The translations under genes were made by a program, and so were the position numbers. Of a DNA stretch of 64,000 nucleotides, positions 62,959 to 64,000 are shown in pieces. The notes under the pieces are model-generated. The model saw only the letters and a program-made list of their open reading frames with translations, did no database searches and was not told the origin of the DNA. This DNA comes from Karalla daura (Eukaryota > Chordata > Actinopteri > Chaetodontiformes > Leiognathidae). Numbering within the stretch: the first letter of the stretch is position 1; every line of letters begins with the position of its first letter. The stretch covers positions 1,013,805-1,077,804 of the forward strand of contig CM055195.1 of NCBI GenBank assembly GCA_029224185.1. The letters are read 5' to 3'.

Positions 62959-64000
62959 ACAACCCTCCATCCAGACTGTTTCCATCCCTAAAATGTAATA
63001 TTCTATTATTATCTTGGATATGTTTATTTAGCGTTGTGTATTCTTATTAATGCAAGTGTAACGTTGTTAATGTGATGATCGTTTGCTGTCAGTTCATACT
63101 GAGGGGAACAAACATATCACCTTGTTTTTCTCCTCATTCTGAACCTGGAAGAGCTGTTGACACTTCACAGAGTTGCTGAGGCACAGGTTTGTCTGTACCA
63201 CAGCAGTTACCAGACACTCACACACAGTCTTCCATCAAAGTCTTCCTCTGCTGCAGAAACCTCACTTCACACGAGCCGGGACCATGCAGGAGGTTCTGAG
63301 ATTTATCGCCACACTAATTTCCCAACACTCATCCAGGAAATGACAATCCTGTCGCCCTAAACTCTGATTAATCCCCCCAAAGTGTGGCCAACATTTCTGT
63401 GTTGCCACTAACCCCGCTCCCCTCTGACATCCCCCCGCTGCTAAATTGAAGACCTCTCTGTCCACCTGCCCTCTGCCGCTACGCAGATCCAGATGTGGCG
63501 CGGCTTTGATGTGGACCGAACGTTCTGCGGGTCAGCGAAGGACAAAAAAAACCTGAAGCTGTTCCACGAGAAGCCACAACACACGCTGGACGCTCGGCTT
63601 TCAGCACAACCATCGTGCACAACTGTGAAAAATGTGAATATTTTCTGCCTCGTATCCAGTCTGCGATCAGTCATGCGTGGGGGGGACAGATGTGCAGCTC
63701 TGCTGGGGTCGTGGGTCTGCTCCTAGTTTCCTCTGAGCCCAGGGAGACGGAGCAGAGCATCAAGGCCTGAGTTATGGCCATTATTCTGTACCCTTACCTA
63801 ATGCTCCTCTCACACAGGAGGGAGTTCACTCTACACGGAACATAAGATAAACTTGTATCTGGACAGTTTTCATTATCGGCCTGGATGAGAATGTAAATGT
63901 CAGTATTGTGTGTTGACTCATGCAAAAAATAACAGAAAAGACGATTATTCACTGACGATCAATCATCTTCCCTGTTTGCATCACAGCGTTATTATCCTGC
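62959..64000. other. Unique non-coding stretch to window end
   Basis: No gene supported. Frames of 67-77 codons on both strands at 63157-63726 have no recognisable domain; the window edge may truncate features. Confidence 0.5.

Overview
This is eukaryotic, vertebrate DNA, most likely from a ray-finned (teleost) fish. Sequence basis: very dense (CA)n/(GT)n, (GATA)n, (GACA)n and (CT)n microsatellites, many GC-rich minisatellites, the vertebrate telomere hexamer CCCTAA in a 1.2 kb interstitial block, and no bacterial gene organisation. The species assignment is inference; no taxon-diagnostic gene is present.

I find no protein-coding gene, exon or RNA gene that I can support. Every long open frame (up to about 470 codons) lies over a tandem repeat whose unit length keeps several frames open, often on both strands. 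The remaining frames are short and match no family I recognise. The window reads as intergenic or long-intron sequence.

Layout. 1-7 kb: unique DNA broken by three minisatellites (33-bp unit at 2.8-3.3 kb, 37-bp at 4.85-5.1 kb, an 18/15-bp compound array at 6.0-6.3 kb). 7-26 kb: mostly unique DNA with two long GATA arrays, an AT-rich/GATA compound block near 15.7-16.0 kb and many dinucleotide tracts; possible conserved non-coding stretches at about 12.3-13.8 and 20.6-21.8 kb. 26.7-27.1 kb: the 33-bp minisatellite recurs in opposite orientation. 28.8-32.4 kb: a 3.57 kb inverted-repeat element with arms of 888 and 767 bp, a 1.9 kb loop, 133-bp internal subrepeats and a probable 7-bp target-site duplication. 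33.6-33.9 kb: poly-C and GACA blocks. 37.6-38.8 kb: interstitial telomeric array with four head-to-head telomeric cassettes. 38.8-46 kb: unique DNA with CT, TAGAA and AT-rich repeats. 46.0-46.7 kb: 9-bp minisatellite. 47-54 kb: unique DNA, CA tracts, GATA (minus strand), C30, and a second copy of a dispersed repeat first seen at 7.2 kb. 54.7-55.9 kb: 11-bp minisatellite. 56-64 kb: mostly unique DNA, with further conserved-element candidates at 57.3-62.5 kb.

Nothing here forms a pathway. The points of interest are structural: the fold-back element, the telomeric higher-order repeat, the paired inverted minisatellites, and the clustering of minisatellites with telomeric sequence. The last suggests, without proving, a present or former subtelomeric position. 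Coordinates were read by eye and repeat edges may be off by a few bases.
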